NCBI RefSeq assembly: GCF_041956535.1 | Contig: NW_027192197.1 | Coordinates: 445,829 to 509,828, forward strand | Origin: Calcarisporiella thermophila CBS 279.70 | Taxonomy: Eukaryota > Calcarisporiellomycota | Direction: 5' to 3' | DNA length: 64,000 nucleotides | In this document: one piece after another, positions 23,924-36,078 of the stretch | Position numbering within the stretch: position 1 is the first letter of the stretch | How the letters are laid out: each line of letters opens with the position of its first letter | Position numbers and translations under genes: made by a program | The notes under the pieces: generated by a model | What the model saw: the letters and a program-made list of their open reading frames with translations, nothing else | Told to the model about the DNA's origin: nothing | Databases searched by the model: none

Positions 23924-26900
23924 ATGTCACTTGACGGAACATCACAATCATCGTTTCAGAGTAAACATGCTGCCGGCATACCAACTAATAATGCATCTAA
24001 AAAATTAAAAAAATATCCTGTTAATGAACCTCTCCAAAAGGATGAACTTAACAGCCGCAATGATCATAGTGCGAATAAGACATTCAAGTCAAGAGATCAA
24101 TCGCGGACTGCTAATTATGCCGACGATCAAAGTCTTAATCTAACCAGCAGCACCGGTCGTGACAAAGGGAAATCTCGGCGACGCAATCGTCAGAAATCTA
24201 ACGGTAGACAAATAAACGGATCCATGCAGGTCAATGGACAGGATTCAAGGGACAATATTCCAACAGAGGAATCTGTAAATGGACATACTGGTAGAGTATT
24301 GCCCAAGACAAATTCGAGGACACCACAGACGAATCAGAGGATAAGCCGGAAACGTGACAGGCCAATGGTAAAATTATCAGAGTCGTTAACCGATCCACAA
24401 ACTTCAAAGAATGAGGAGGACACAAGTTTTTCAATAACGCAAGACACAGAAACTAGCCAAGCACCAGTCGAAAAGAAGGCACCAAGAGTTCGTGCTCGTC
24501 GATGGGGTGGTGCCAAGTTAGATCCAGCGGAGATCAAAGACTTGCAAACTTCTCTTACTCACGAACTCTCTTCTTCAAAATACGAATGTATGGTGTGCTG
24601 GGATGTTATCCGGCCAAGACACCAAACCTGGAGTTGCAATACTTGCTGGGCAGTATTCCATGTCAACTGTATTAATAAATGGGCGAAGCGTAGTCTCGAA
24701 GGTAATTTTTAAAATTCTTTGAGACGATCATATATAAGTCGATATTAATTATCTTTAATTTTCTTATAGAGACCGCCGGAACATCGACAGGTTGGCGATG
24801 CCCGGGTTGTCAGACAGCTCGTACATCAGTACCAAAAGGCTATTTCTGCTTTTGTGGTAAACAACGTAATCCAGAGCTTAATCGCTACATTACTCCCCAT
24901 TCCTGTGGCCAACTCTGCGGGCGAAATCGTAACTGTCCACACGAGTGTGTTCTTCCATGTCACCCAGGACCATGTCCACCATGCACGGCGATGGCTCCCC
25001 CTGTTGTTTGCTACTGTGGAAAAGAAACGTAAGGGGTTCTTTTTTGTATTTAAAATGGGCTCTTTGTATAATTTCATTTATATTTTTCAGGTTTAATCTT
25101 CGCTGCGTTGACACAGACTATTCAACTGGTAAATCTTGCGATCAAGTATGCGGAGAGATGCTTGGCTGTGAAAAGCATTACTGTGCACAAAAATGCCATC
25201 CTGGACTCTGTCCCCCTTGTAAAATTCAAGAAACACAGTCGTGTTATTGTGGATCGCATACTCGACAGGCTCTCTGCGGTTCAGGAGATCCTTCGCTCTC
25301 GTTCATTGCTATATCAGATGCTATTTCGGAAAACGGGATGGAGAACCCAGATAATAGAGTATTTGTCTCAGTTAAGGAGGTATTCGGACATTTTTCCTGT
25401 CAAGAGCAATGTGGCCAATTATTTGCGTGCGGCCAACATCGCTGCAAGAAAAAATGCCACCCGATTGAGAGTCCTGTTCCCAAGGAATGCCCATTTTCCC
25501 CAGAGCTCGTAAGGACTTGTCCTTGCGGAAAAGCCTCAGTCACCTCACTATTGCCACGGCCACGCGAAGCATGTACTGATGAAATCCCATTATGTGGATC
25601 AACATGTGATAAAATACTTACATGCGGTCATCCATGCGCAGAACAGTGCCACTACGGAGAATGTCCCCCCTGTAAACGTACGGTACAGGTCCCCTGTCGC
25701 TGTGGCGCAACCCAGTTTGAGCGACTGTGCTGTGAGATTGATACATCTCAAGGCGGGGAGGCTCCCTTCTGCGATAAAGTGTGTCGTAAACTGAAAAACT
25801 GCGGTCGCCATCAATGTGGACAAAAGTGCTGCGCCACAAATTCAGTTAATTCTATTGCTGGAATTCCTATTGATCTGGGAGTCGTGGAGGAGGACGCCCA
25901 TACATGTAAATTGATATGTGGCAAACGTCTGAAGTGCAAAGTTCATACTTGTTCACTGCTTTGTCACAAAGGACATTGTCCTCCATGTTTAAGTAAGTCT
26001 TACATCGCATCATTTGGTAATGATGTATAAACTCACTTATCTCTTGTTGGTTTATGCAACTAGATGCGAACTTTGACGAACTTTCATGCCATTGCGGCCG
26101 AACCAGGTTGTTGCCGCCAATTCCTTGTGGTACAAAGCTTCCCAACTGCCCTTATCCGTGCCAGCGCCCTCCCACTTGTAACCATCCCCGGCTTTTGTCA
26201 CATTCTTGCCATAGTGACGATGAGCCCTGCCCACCCTGCGTATATTTGGTTAAACGACGCTGTCTCTGTGGACGTACGGAAGTTCCGAATATACATTGTC
26301 ATAAAGGAATGCCGAGCTGTGGTAGAGTGTGCGGCAAACTTCTTCCCTGTGGTGGGCACACCTGTCAAAGGGTGTGCCATGCTGGAGATTGTCAGCGTGA
26401 AGACGTTGATGTAATATGTGCGCAAACATGTGGGAAACCCCAACCTTTGTGTGGGCATCCATGTACCGAAGCTTGCCATGCCCCTGCTCCTTGCCCTGAA
26501 GCAACTCCGTGTCAGACTAAAGTGCTGGCGATTTGTCAGTGTGGACGCCTAAAGAAGGAAGTCAAATGTGGAGCCTATGCTGGTGTAAAACCTGCAAATA
26601 CGCAACCGCTCCCTTGCGATGATTCGTGTATGCTTGCTGAGCGCAATAAACGCCTGGCAATGGCATTGGAGATCGATGAAAACAAACGCTCGACGGACCC
26701 GGCGAGTGGCGGCTGGGGTCTAGGTGCACCGGAGTACGAAGAATTGCTTGTTTCGACCTGTCGCTCCAATTTAGAATGGGTCAAACGCATTGAAAATATG
26801 CTAGCCGACTTTTTATTGCATCAGCCCCAAAAGCCAGTGTTAAATCTGCCTCCCATGAAAGGGCCACAGCGCAAGTTCATCCACGAGCTTTGTGCCCATT

Positions 26901-27745
26901 ATCGACTGCAAACCGAAAGTGTTGACGTAGATCCATACCGGAGTGTAGTTGTTCGTAAGCGATCTGATTCCATAATTCCGAGTGTGCTCCTTTCGCAGGC
27001 TGCATTCTCAACTACCCGTAAGCGCTCTTCCTCGTCTACTCTAGCGTCCACAGAAGCGGCAGGAGGAGAAATATTGGACCTGAAAAGCTTATCTGGAAAA
27101 CCGCCTGTAAATGCCCTTTACCTTGCAGACCTTGCCTTTGGAATCACGCAGGATGAGCTTACTCACAAGCTTGCTCCTGCCTTTACACGAGAAGGTGGCG
27201 TCAAATACAGTATACGATGGGTCGCTGATGATGACGCAGCTATAGTTTTTGATGCATCAACTGTAGGCGGCGTCATGGATGAATTCGAACTTATGGTGTG
27301 GCGGTTGAAGCAGGCAGTTAAAATCCTCTGTATTGAGCAAGCCATTGCGGGACACGTGGAGGCTTGTTGGGTAAATTCCAAATGGGAGGTGGTTTGGCCT
27401 GGTGGAAAAAATCCTTTTCACCGTGCAAAAGAGATGATGAAGCTTGCCGGCTCCTCGGTTATGCCCAAACCTGCTACTACTGTAAATGTTTTTGATGCGC
27501 TGGCAGATGTAGAGGGTGAGGGATGGAACGGATCAGAAGAAAAGAAAGTGGCTACAAATGCTTGGTCTGATGGAGCAGCTAATACACTCGTAAACGTCTC
27601 CGTCTCAGATAGTGGGAGCGACTCGATAATACCTGTAGAAGCAAAAAATGATCAGTATGTTCCCACAGAATTATCTCAGAATAGAGATGATGGTATCAGC
27701 TCAGGAGATATGGTACCGGATGACTGGGAGCAGTTGGAGGAATAA
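23924..27745 (+). CDS. NF-X1-type zinc-finger protein with RING-like and R3H domains (Fap1/NFX1 family)
   Basis: Four exons (23924-24701, 24770-25028, 25091-25992, 26064-27745) give 1206 residues. Residues 1-220 are basic, Asn/Ser/Arg-rich and disordered. A RING/PHD-like finger follows (CMVCWDVIRPRHQTWSC..CWAVFHVNCINKWAK). A long run of NF-X1 Cys/His repeats (for example CVLPCHPGPCPPC, CAEQCHYGECPPC, CGHPCTEACHAPAPCPE) fills residues 260-850. An R3H-like segment (RKFIHELCAHYRLQTESVDV) lies near residue 915, and a further folded region from NALYLADLAFGITQDEL resembles an RRM-type domain. NFX1 relatives act as nucleic-acid-binding regulators and possible E3 ligases, and yeast Fap1 interacts with FKBP12. 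The start at 23924 is preferred over an upstream in-frame Met at 23894. The gene diverges from vps55. Confidence 0.9.
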
Positions 27746-28019
27746 TTTTGTTTCCTACTATTGACCCAGGATTTTTGATTTTTCATTGTTTTTTTCATTT
27801 TCTTTTTTTTTTTTTTTCAATCCACAATTCTCTATTGAACTATCTCGAACTTTCAAGGGAAATTTTATTATATATTTTAGTTCTTATGAGGAAACAAGGA
27901 AGAATATGATCTCTCTGAAATCAAATAAAATAATCTTTTGTTAAGTCCATAACATAGATTTAGCCCTCCCAATGAACTAAGAAAAAAAAAAAGGAACGAA
28001 GTATTAGTAAATATCCACT

Positions 28020-28846
28020 TCATTGGATATACTCCACCTTACCTGGCAACTTGTCACCAGAAACAAAAAGTCTTTCTACTCCTGCCTCGTCAATCACGGC
28101 CATTCGGATTACGCCTCCCGAGCTTCCATCTCGTGACATTGCAAGACTCACTGCGTTCTTTACAAACTCTATGCATTCCTCCTTTGTCATTCCATCTCGA
28201 TAGGCTTTATCGCAATAACCGTAAATATATGATGAGCCACTTCCTCCAATAGCAAAAGGTTGCTTGTGGAGGGAGCCTCCTAAAGGAATGGAGTAGACCG
28301 AGCCACCGTGTTTTTTATCCCAGCCAGCAACGATTATTCCGGCCATAAGCATGTCTTTATTTTTATAGCAGAGCTCTTGGAAAAGTGCCGAGGCAGTTTG
28401 AACAGTTGGTGGAGCCCCCTCTTGAACTCTGCAAAAATCAAAGTTAATGCTTTAGAAGGAGGGAAGTATAATAATAGAAGCTGGTGTCGTTAAAACTTAC
28501 GCAAACATTTGTAAGTAATAGTGCACAATATCTGCAATAGCTTGAGTATCAGCTGCTGATCCAGATCGACAGCAATAAATACGATCATGGACGGCTGTAA
28601 GTTTGTCTGTTACGCGATTGGCGATATAAGATCCGGTAGTAGTGCGTGAATCAGCTCCAATAATAACACCGCCATCGAATTGGACAGCCATAATGGTCGT
28701 CTAGACAAAATTGATGTTAATCAAAGAAATCTCGAAAATAATATAGCATTGCAAAAACACGTTTCTGTCGTTCTATTCTAAGGAAAATAAATAAATTCAA
28801 AAATAATTCTTACTCCCAAGTTAACTTCTCCGGGTTTCAAGCTCAT
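28020..28846 (-). CDS. pre3: 20S proteasome catalytic subunit beta1 (Pre3/PSMB6)
   Basis: Three exons on the - strand (28814-28846, 28501-28700, 28020-28428) join in phase to 213 residues. Exon 1 encodes a short propeptide [11 protein letters not shown], and exon 2 begins exactly with the mature N-terminal Thr ([11 protein letters not shown]). The active enzyme is exposed by cleavage after the Gly. Family residues are intact: [64 protein letters not shown] and [12 protein letters not shown]. Beta1 provides caspase-like (post-acidic) peptidase activity in the proteasome. The exon 1/2 boundary falls precisely at the processing site. It converges on the NF-X1 gene and diverges from vma5 across 228 bp. 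Confidence 0.95.
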
Positions 28847-28889
28847 GTTCTGTTTATTAGTAGTGTGGTTACGATACTCGCGCAATGAG

Positions 28890-28898
28890 AGTGGCAAA
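28890..28898 (+). promoter_or_regulatory. PACE-like proteasome promoter box (candidate)
   Basis: AGTGGCAAA lies 44 bp upstream of the pre3 start codon. It matches the yeast proteasome-associated control element GGTGGCAAA in eight of nine positions. An Rpn4-like factor would bind it in yeasts; whether this fungus has one is unknown. The match could be chance. Confidence 0.35.
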
Positions 28899-29074
28899 AG
28901 GCAAGGTTTTATATATATATAAATTGCGCGTCCTCAAAGCTGACGCATTCTGCTCAAGCCACATAATTTTCTCGAGGATACTGCGGCTTGAGAAAAATTG
29001 AGACGCGAGCGCGAGTTCTCTACTTTGTCGCTAAAGTCATTTGCTTAAAAAAAGTCGACAGTTATTTTACATCC

Positions 29075-30756
29075 ATGACTAATTATTGGTTCATCTCGGT
29101 TCCCTCTAATCCTAGTCGTTCTGCCACGTTTCAAAATCTACGTGCGAATTTATCCTCGAGTTCTCAGAACGATTTAGCTGAGATTGCGCAATTTGATATT
29201 CCAGAATTCAAGGTTCATCTCCACCCTTATTCTGTCCGTTTAATTGGTTCTAGTATTAACGGCTCTTTTGCCGGTAGATTGGTACGCTTGACCAGCTAGT
29301 GCTGCTTTCTGATGATCTTGTAAAATACGATTCAACCTTTGAGCAGATTGTCTTAAAGCTGGTGGACATCTTGCGAAATCTGCTGGGAAGTGGCAGGATG
29401 TCGGGGGGAGGAACTTCGCAACAAAATCGGTCGGTAGAAAATTTTTTGTCAGTGAATGAAAGTAAGTATATCCCATGATTGAATAGGATAATATGAGACG
29501 AAAATTCTCTAATTATATCTGTTATAATAATTCAAATGTATGATGCTCAATTTAGAGACTGTCGACCAGTACTTGAAGACATTTCAGTGGAATGCTATGA
29601 AGTACCGTACAGACAAATCGTTATCTGAGATTGTTGAGCTACTGAGTCAGGTTGTATATTCTCTTTGGTAAAGATATAATTAGGATTGTTGATTTAGGTT
29701 CTTTACGGCCTTTAATAGGAAGCTAATTCAATTGATACCCTGATGAAAAATAAGATGAATAACTATAACCAAGTCAGGGGCAACCTTCAAGCTCTACAGC
29801 GGAAAGAGACGTAACCACACTTTGCTATTTTATATCGCTTTTGATGCATTACAGATTGACTTTATTTCACTTGATAGTGGCAATCTCGCTGTAAGGAATC
29901 TGGCGGGCATTGTAAAGAGAGAGCATTTTGTACTTGATTCAGAGTATTTAGTTACACTTTTAGTCGCCGTCCCTAAGTAAGTAAAATGACTCTGGGTATT
30001 TCACTTTCAAACAGTGTATGAGAATTTACGTTTATTTTACCTTTAGGAGCCTTTATAAAGACTGGATGAATAGATACGAAACGATGACCCAAATGGTGGT
30101 ACCTCGCTCCTCGCAGTAAATATACGAAGCTGTAGAAATGAAATTTCTCTTTTGTAGTATATTGAGCTCTGTGCATTCAATAGGAAAATCGCTGAGGATG
30201 AAGAGTATGGGCTCTTTAATGTAACGCTTTTTAGACGTGTAGCGGACGAATTTTCGAATAAATGCCGAGAGCAGAAGTTTGTTGTTCGCGATTTCACATA
30301 TGATGAACAGGCATTGGCTGGCCAGAAAAAGGACCTTGAAGAGGTGGCAGCAAATGAACGCGAGCTCTCGGTGTGTAGATGTTTGCAAATTGATCAAAAT
30401 ACTTTATTTAATTCCACTTTAAATTCTAGGAAAACATTTTGCGACTCGCTCGTACTAACTTCGGCGAGATATTCTCTATTTGGATGCATCTAAAGGCCTT
30501 GCGTATCTTTGTCGAATCGGTGCTGCGCTATGGACTACCTCCAGATTTCTTGTGCGTCGTTCTTAAACCTCGACCCAAATCTGAACGCAAGTTGCGCGAT
30601 AAATTAAATGATCTATACGGGCATCTTGGCGGAGTTCATGGGCAAACAAGCAAGAAGGAAGAGGACGTTGGAGCAGACGAGTTCTCTAGTCTAATAGACA
30701 AAAACTACCATCCATATGTATTCTTCGAGTTGAGCTGGGAGCCGGAGAGACGCTGA
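29075..30756 (+). CDS. vma5: V-type H+-ATPase subunit C (Vma5)
   Basis: The start [12 protein letters not shown] at 29075 matches the family opening. Exon 1 (29075-29212) joins exon 2 (29278-29461) to read [21 protein letters not shown], a conserved segment, followed by [23 protein letters not shown] and short exons encoding [18 protein letters not shown] and [18 protein letters not shown]. The 3' half contains [85 protein letters not shown] and [11 protein letters not shown]. Subunit C sits on the V1 stalk and links it to the stator; it leaves when V1 and Vo dissociate. About eight exons are visible. The product is close to the usual 380-400 residues. Confidence 0.93.
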
Positions 30757-31011
30757 GTGTAATTTTTTGTAGCTCTTTCTCATTCATATCATTATATTTC
30801 TTTGATCGATACATAAATAAAATATTATAAAAATATTTTCCCATCGTTGAAATCTTTACGAGAACATATATTCTTTGTTCAGGCATATTTACAAGGCAAT
30901 AAAGGTAAGAAAGACAAAGAAATATTCGCAAACATAGCACTAACGGTAGAAATAAAAGTAGTTTTCCCGTGTTCTCGTAAAATCAAATTAAGAATTAGCA
31001 TCATGAAATTT

Positions 31012-31504
31012 TTAGCGACCGCCACGTCCCCTCGAGCCTCTTCCCCTTCCCCTCCCTCTTCCTCTTCCCCTGGCTGCTCCATCCGTTTCAGTAGTTGATT
31101 TTTTGCTCTTCTTCACTGAATCATCTACAAGCAACGTGTCGAGAGGCAAGCTATCGGGCAAGATGTAATACCGAATATTGTTTCCACGAATACTAAGTGC
31201 ATCGAGCTGAATGGGTTCTCGGTTTCGCATAGTCATCTTAACAGTTTTAAGATGTGTGTTCATTGCCATGTCGACGCCAGTAACGGTGCCGTGTACAACA
31301 GTACCATTTTTAAGCTCGATGGTCACCGTCTCATTGTTTAATTTCATAAGAAATCTAGGAAGAAATAAGTTATTAGAGTTAATTTATAATAGATCATCTA
31401 CGATTTATTAGATGATTATGTAAATGATGGACGCGATCATCCAAAATTCTCATTTGTTGAAGTGTAGAAAACCACACAGGCAAGACTTACCTTACGAGCT
31501 TCAT
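31012..31504 (-). CDS. smd1: Small nuclear ribonucleoprotein Sm D1
   Basis: Two exons on the - strand: a 14-nt first exon (31491-31504) and 31012-31354, giving 118 residues. The spliced start [20 protein letters not shown] is the family N-terminus and is only complete when the tiny first exon is included. Sm1 and Sm2 motifs are clear ([39 protein letters not shown]). The tail is a Gly/Arg repeat (GRGRGRGRG) typical of the symmetric dimethylarginine target bound by SMN-type assembly factors. SmD1 is part of the heptameric ring on U1, U2, U4 and U5 snRNAs. It is divergent from sec24 across about 280 bp. Confidence 0.95.
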
Positions 31505-31785
31505 GATGCTTTAGAATTTTACAGGATGCAGGACTTTGAGAGATCAGGAGAGATTGCCAGATATATGCCTACGGTACGGATGGATGAAAATGATTTTCGT
31601 AGCGATGGATGCTCGTCAGAACTCAGTTGATTTTCTTTTTCTCTCCCCAAAGAAACTCTTCCCAAGAATCGAGACTAAGCCGTGATGACGTATTCTTTAT
31701 TTCATACTGAACCCGTCTTCGCGTCTTAATTCGCATCATTATTCATCTCTAACATCACGAATAAAAAGAAACTGAAAGCCAACAC

Positions 31786-34700
31786 ATGGCATACCGTCCG
31801 CCAGGCCCTCCGCCATCACAAGGCTTTCCTTCTGCCCAGGCTCCGCATGGTTTTCCGCCAGGGTCTCCTAATTTTGCTCCTCCGCGCCCTCAGGGGACAC
31901 CTCCTCCTGGTCCAGCATCGCAACAATGGCGACCAGGACCTCAAGGAGCTGTACCAGGTGGTCCTCGCCCGCCTATGATGCCTGCACGATCCCCTTCTCC
32001 TCAAGCGCAGTTTCGTCCCGGAATGCCCCCATCTGCTAATGCTGCTCAGTGGCAAATGCCTTCTCGACCAATGCCTCCTCAACAACAAGGCTTCGTCCCT
32101 CGAGCCCAACCAACTCCTCCACCCGGTACGGCTGGATCACAGCAGTTTGTGCGTCCTCCGATGATGCCTGCTACCACGGGCACTCAGCAGCCCGTACGTA
32201 TGCCGCAGCAACAACAGGTTCCGCCATCTGGTTTCCCACCTGCGCAACATCCATCTCCCATCCAAACAGCTTCTTCTCCACCCGCGACGGTACATTCACC
32301 ACCGCTTTCTCCTACTGGAAGTGTTGGTACTCCTCATTCTTCAAGCAGAAGACGCGCTTACCCCGAGCAGATCACAAGTGCTTACAATGGATCTCAAACG
32401 GGGGGTTACACAGGTGGTGGGCAGTTCTTTACTCCGGCGGGAGGAGCCCCCGTTGCCCCAGCACCACCTCCGACCATACCGAGCACAGGAGCTCAACAAC
32501 AAAATCCTATGTACTATGATCCTTCTGCAGCAAATAAGGTCCCAGCATTTGCTGGTGGGATGGCCGCTTATGCATATCAAGGACAGGCAGCGACCCCTGA
32601 CAATGTTGCAAGCCAGTTTCAAGGCATGAATCTTGGCGCACAGATGGTATTTTTCGAGCTTTCACTAGTTATTTAGACAGACGATTTTCATATCTATTTT
32701 CTTTATTGTAGGCGTTACAGCATGTACCACTAATGGGTAACCCTCCGAGCATGAGTGATCTTGAATTGCCTCCTCCGCAAATTAGACTTCCTCCTAATGT
32801 TAGTATATATCTAATATATACTAGCTACTATATCTGAACTTTTCTATTTTTAAATTCTGTAGGCTACTGTTACCCCATCGCCCTATGCTAACCCCGACCC
32901 TGTTTATGCACGATGCACACTGAACGCGTTCCCAGCGACGCAAGCATTACTCAACAAATCAAAACTTCCATTGGGATTAATATTAGCGCCTTACAAAACG
33001 ACCAAGGAGGATGAAGTACAAGTGCCAGTTGTAACTGATACTGTGATTGCACGATGCCGCCGTTGCCGTGCATATATCAATCCATTTGTTACCTTTATTG
33101 AGGGAGGACAGCGATGGAAGTGCAATTTGTGCTATCTTTTAAATGATGGTAACTTTAGATATTCAATTGTATTGTGTTTTCTTGTAATTCATTCGCTTAT
33201 AATTATTCAGTTCCGGCTGCCTTCGACTACGACCATCAGACCCAGCAGCCGGTCGATCGCTGGCAACGTGCAGAACTAAACCATGGAGTGGTTGAGTTTG
33301 TTGCACCCACTGAGTATATGGTGCGCCCTCCTCAGCCCCCCGTGTATATTTTCGTGATTGACGTGTCCTTTAGTGCTATTCAATCTGGTAAAATATTTCC
33401 ACCCAAACTGTTATTCTAGTGGATTAAGGTGCTAAGTTATATTTTACTATCAGGGATGGTGGCAACTGCAGCTCGAGCAATTCTCAATACTCTCGACCGT
33501 ATACCGAATGTAGATAACCGTACAAAGATAGGGTTCATCACAGTGGACAGTTCTTTGCACTTTTTCAACTTAAACGTAAGCAATTCACATATGCATTTCT
33601 ACTTATACTTTACCTTATATTCACCATGTATGTTTTGATAGTCAATCACGGGTGAACCTCAAATGCTTGTAGTTTCTGATCTTGAGGACGTATTCTTACC
33701 TCAACCAAACGACCTCCTTGTCAATCTTACCGAATCACGTGCTGTTGTGGAAAGCTTGTTGGGTCGCCTTGGCGAGATGTTCAAAGACACGCACAATATC
33801 AACAATGCACTCGGCCCCGCAATGCAAGCAGCTTACAAACTCATTGTATGTGTTTTTATTTCTCATTACCACAATTTTTCTATTCAAATTACTAACTTGA
33901 TTGTGTACTTTCCTGTAGTCACCTATTGGAGGCAAAATTATCGTACTACAATCCACATTACCAAATATGGGCGCAGGTGCTCTCAAACCTCGAGAGGACG
34001 TAAAACTCTTGGGAACTCCAAAGGAATCATCCCTATTACAACCAGCATCATCGTTTTACAAATCGTTTGCAATTGACTGTTCGCGATCTCAGGTGTCTGT
34101 TGATATATTTGTTTTGAGCTCGCAGTATTCAGATATTGCAACCCTAGGTAATATCAATTCATCAACCTATTTGTGGCTGATTTACTATTGCTAACTTCAA
34201 TTCAATTGAATTTTCCAGGATGTGCACCTCGATACACTGGTGGTCAACTCTTCTTCTATCCTGCTTTCAACGCCTCGAAGACTGAAGACGCGCTTAAGTT
34301 CACGAACGAGTTTGCAGATAACCTTTCAAGCCATATCGCACTTGAGGCTGTGATGCGTGTTCGTGCTTCACGTGGTGTGCATCTTTCCACATTCCACGGA
34401 AACTTCTTTGTGCGTAGCACAGATCTTATGGCCCTTCCAAATGTTCCTCGTGACCAGTCATATTGCGTAGAGATGCAACTAGAAGAAAATCTCACAGTTA
34501 GCACAATCTATTTCCAGACCGCAGTGCTACATACAACATGCTTTGGAGAACGCCGTATTCGAGTGCTGACCCTAGCACTTCCTGTCACGAGTCAGCTGAC
34601 GGAATTGTATGCATCCGCAGATCAAGTTGCTATCGCAGCGCTTCTCGCTAATAAGGCTGTCGAACGCGCTACAACTTCGAAGTTGGATGATGCACGTGAT

Positions 34701-35508
34701 GCTCTCACGAATAAATGCGTAGATATCCTTGGAAGTTATAAGACTACCATGATGTCAGCGGCATCTGGAGCTGTGCCTCAATTACAAATTACAGATAATT
34801 TGAAACTGCTGCCATTGCTCATATTGGGTCTTCTCAAACATGTTGGATTGCGACAGAGTACCCAAATCCCAAGTGATCTACGGGCACATGCACAGGATTT
34901 GCTAAGGATATTGCCTGCTCAGCTTTTGGCCGACTATTTGCTGCCACGTTTCTATGCAATTCACACTATGCCGCTTCCCAACTCGCCCGAAGACGAGAAA
35001 AATGCTCCTTTGCCGCAACGACTAAATCTGACTGCTGAGAGAATGGAGCGCCATGGGTGCTATCTACTGGAAAATGGGCATCACATATTTTTGTGGGTCG
35101 GGAGGGAAGCTCACCCTCGCCTCTGTGCAGACCTGTTTGAGAGCGGATATGAAGGGATACGTTCTGGAAAGGTTAGAATATTTATATATAATAATTCGTT
35201 ATGATTGCTCTTTTTACTTATAACCATTATTTTTAATTAAATTTAACCAACTGTAGACGACACTTCCCACTCTTGATAACCCTCTATCTCGCGCCGTGCA
35301 TCGTCTTATCGCCGAGGCACGAGGTGAAGGCAAACGCTGGCGTGGTCGCACTTATTATCCGACTGTGTATGTTGTTAAGGAAGACGGTGATGCCGCTCTC
35401 CGTATGTGGTTTTTATCACACTTGATTGAAGATCGTGCGGATTCAATTGCAAGCTACCAACAATGGCTGGGATCTTTACGCGATAAGGTAAACTCTGGAT
35501 CATTCTAG
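31786..35508 (+). CDS. sec24: COPII coat cargo adaptor Sec24
   Basis: A long Pro/Gln-rich disordered N-terminus (start [15 protein letters not shown] at 31786) is followed by [12 protein letters not shown] and the Sec23/Sec24 zinc finger [20 protein letters not shown] (33055-33140). The trunk domain follows ([35 protein letters not shown]), then the beta-sandwich ([23 protein letters not shown]), the helical domain ([21 protein letters not shown]) and a C-terminal gelsolin-like domain ([20 protein letters not shown]). The stop is at 35506-35508. About nine introns interrupt it, including inside the zinc-finger/trunk region. Sec24 forms the inner COPII coat with Sec23 and selects cargo for export from the endoplasmic reticulum. 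Interior exon borders were followed by family sequence, not all listed base by base. Confidence 0.95.
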
Positions 35509-36078
35509 AGTAGAAAAATGGGTGTAATTTTTTGTTGGATTTCCTTAATCTTGGGAGATATTTCTCTTCTTTATGTGCGGGGACTCATTTTTATCATTAT
35601 TTTATCTTCTATTCAGTACCTTTTTTTTTATTTTATCTAAATTTTTCTGGTAGAGAGAGGAATTCAATAAAGAATATTAATAGTATAAATATTGAAGCTT
35701 TTTGACGCTTTTAAGAAAATTTTAGTTTTTCAATGTGCGTGCTCGGGAGGAGATCTGGTATTTAATAAGGTTTTTCAATCGGCCTGCCTACTCTTTGTCA
35801 ATTCATTTAGAAATGCTGTGATGATACATCCTCTCAATTTAAAATATGAATCATTCATAAAAGTTACTGGTAGTTTTTATCGTTTTAATAGGAGTTCAAT
35901 ATTTTCAATATTTAACACTATTTCTTTGATGGTGTACTCAAAGCGCCATCCTTAGAATTACAGTTTCGGTTAGAGGCTAATTAAGACGGAAAATTGATAA
36001 GCCACAGCAAGCTCAAGTCAATGATCCTCTAACCGAAAAGTGGATAGATAGAAATCAAATGTTTTCAGAGAAGAGAAT
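35509..36078. other. Intergenic, no gene seen; contains an inverted repeat
   Basis: AT-rich spacer with T runs at 35620-35640. An open frame at 35692-35955 shows no domain or codon pattern that I trust. A 13-bp inverted repeat is listed separately. Confidence 0.5.
35964..36038. repeat. 13-bp perfect inverted repeat upstream of the Vrl1-like gene
   Basis: TTTCGGTTAGAGG at 35964-35976 is the exact reverse complement of CCTCTAACCGAAA at 36026-36038, with 49 bases between. It ends 40 bp before the next start codon. It may be a stem-loop in the 5' leader or a dimeric factor-binding site. Confidence 0.7.

Noticed and set aside
35692-35955. Open frame of 87 residues between sec24 and the Vrl1-like gene
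   Set aside because: AT-rich and Phe/Ser-rich by composition, with no family resemblance.
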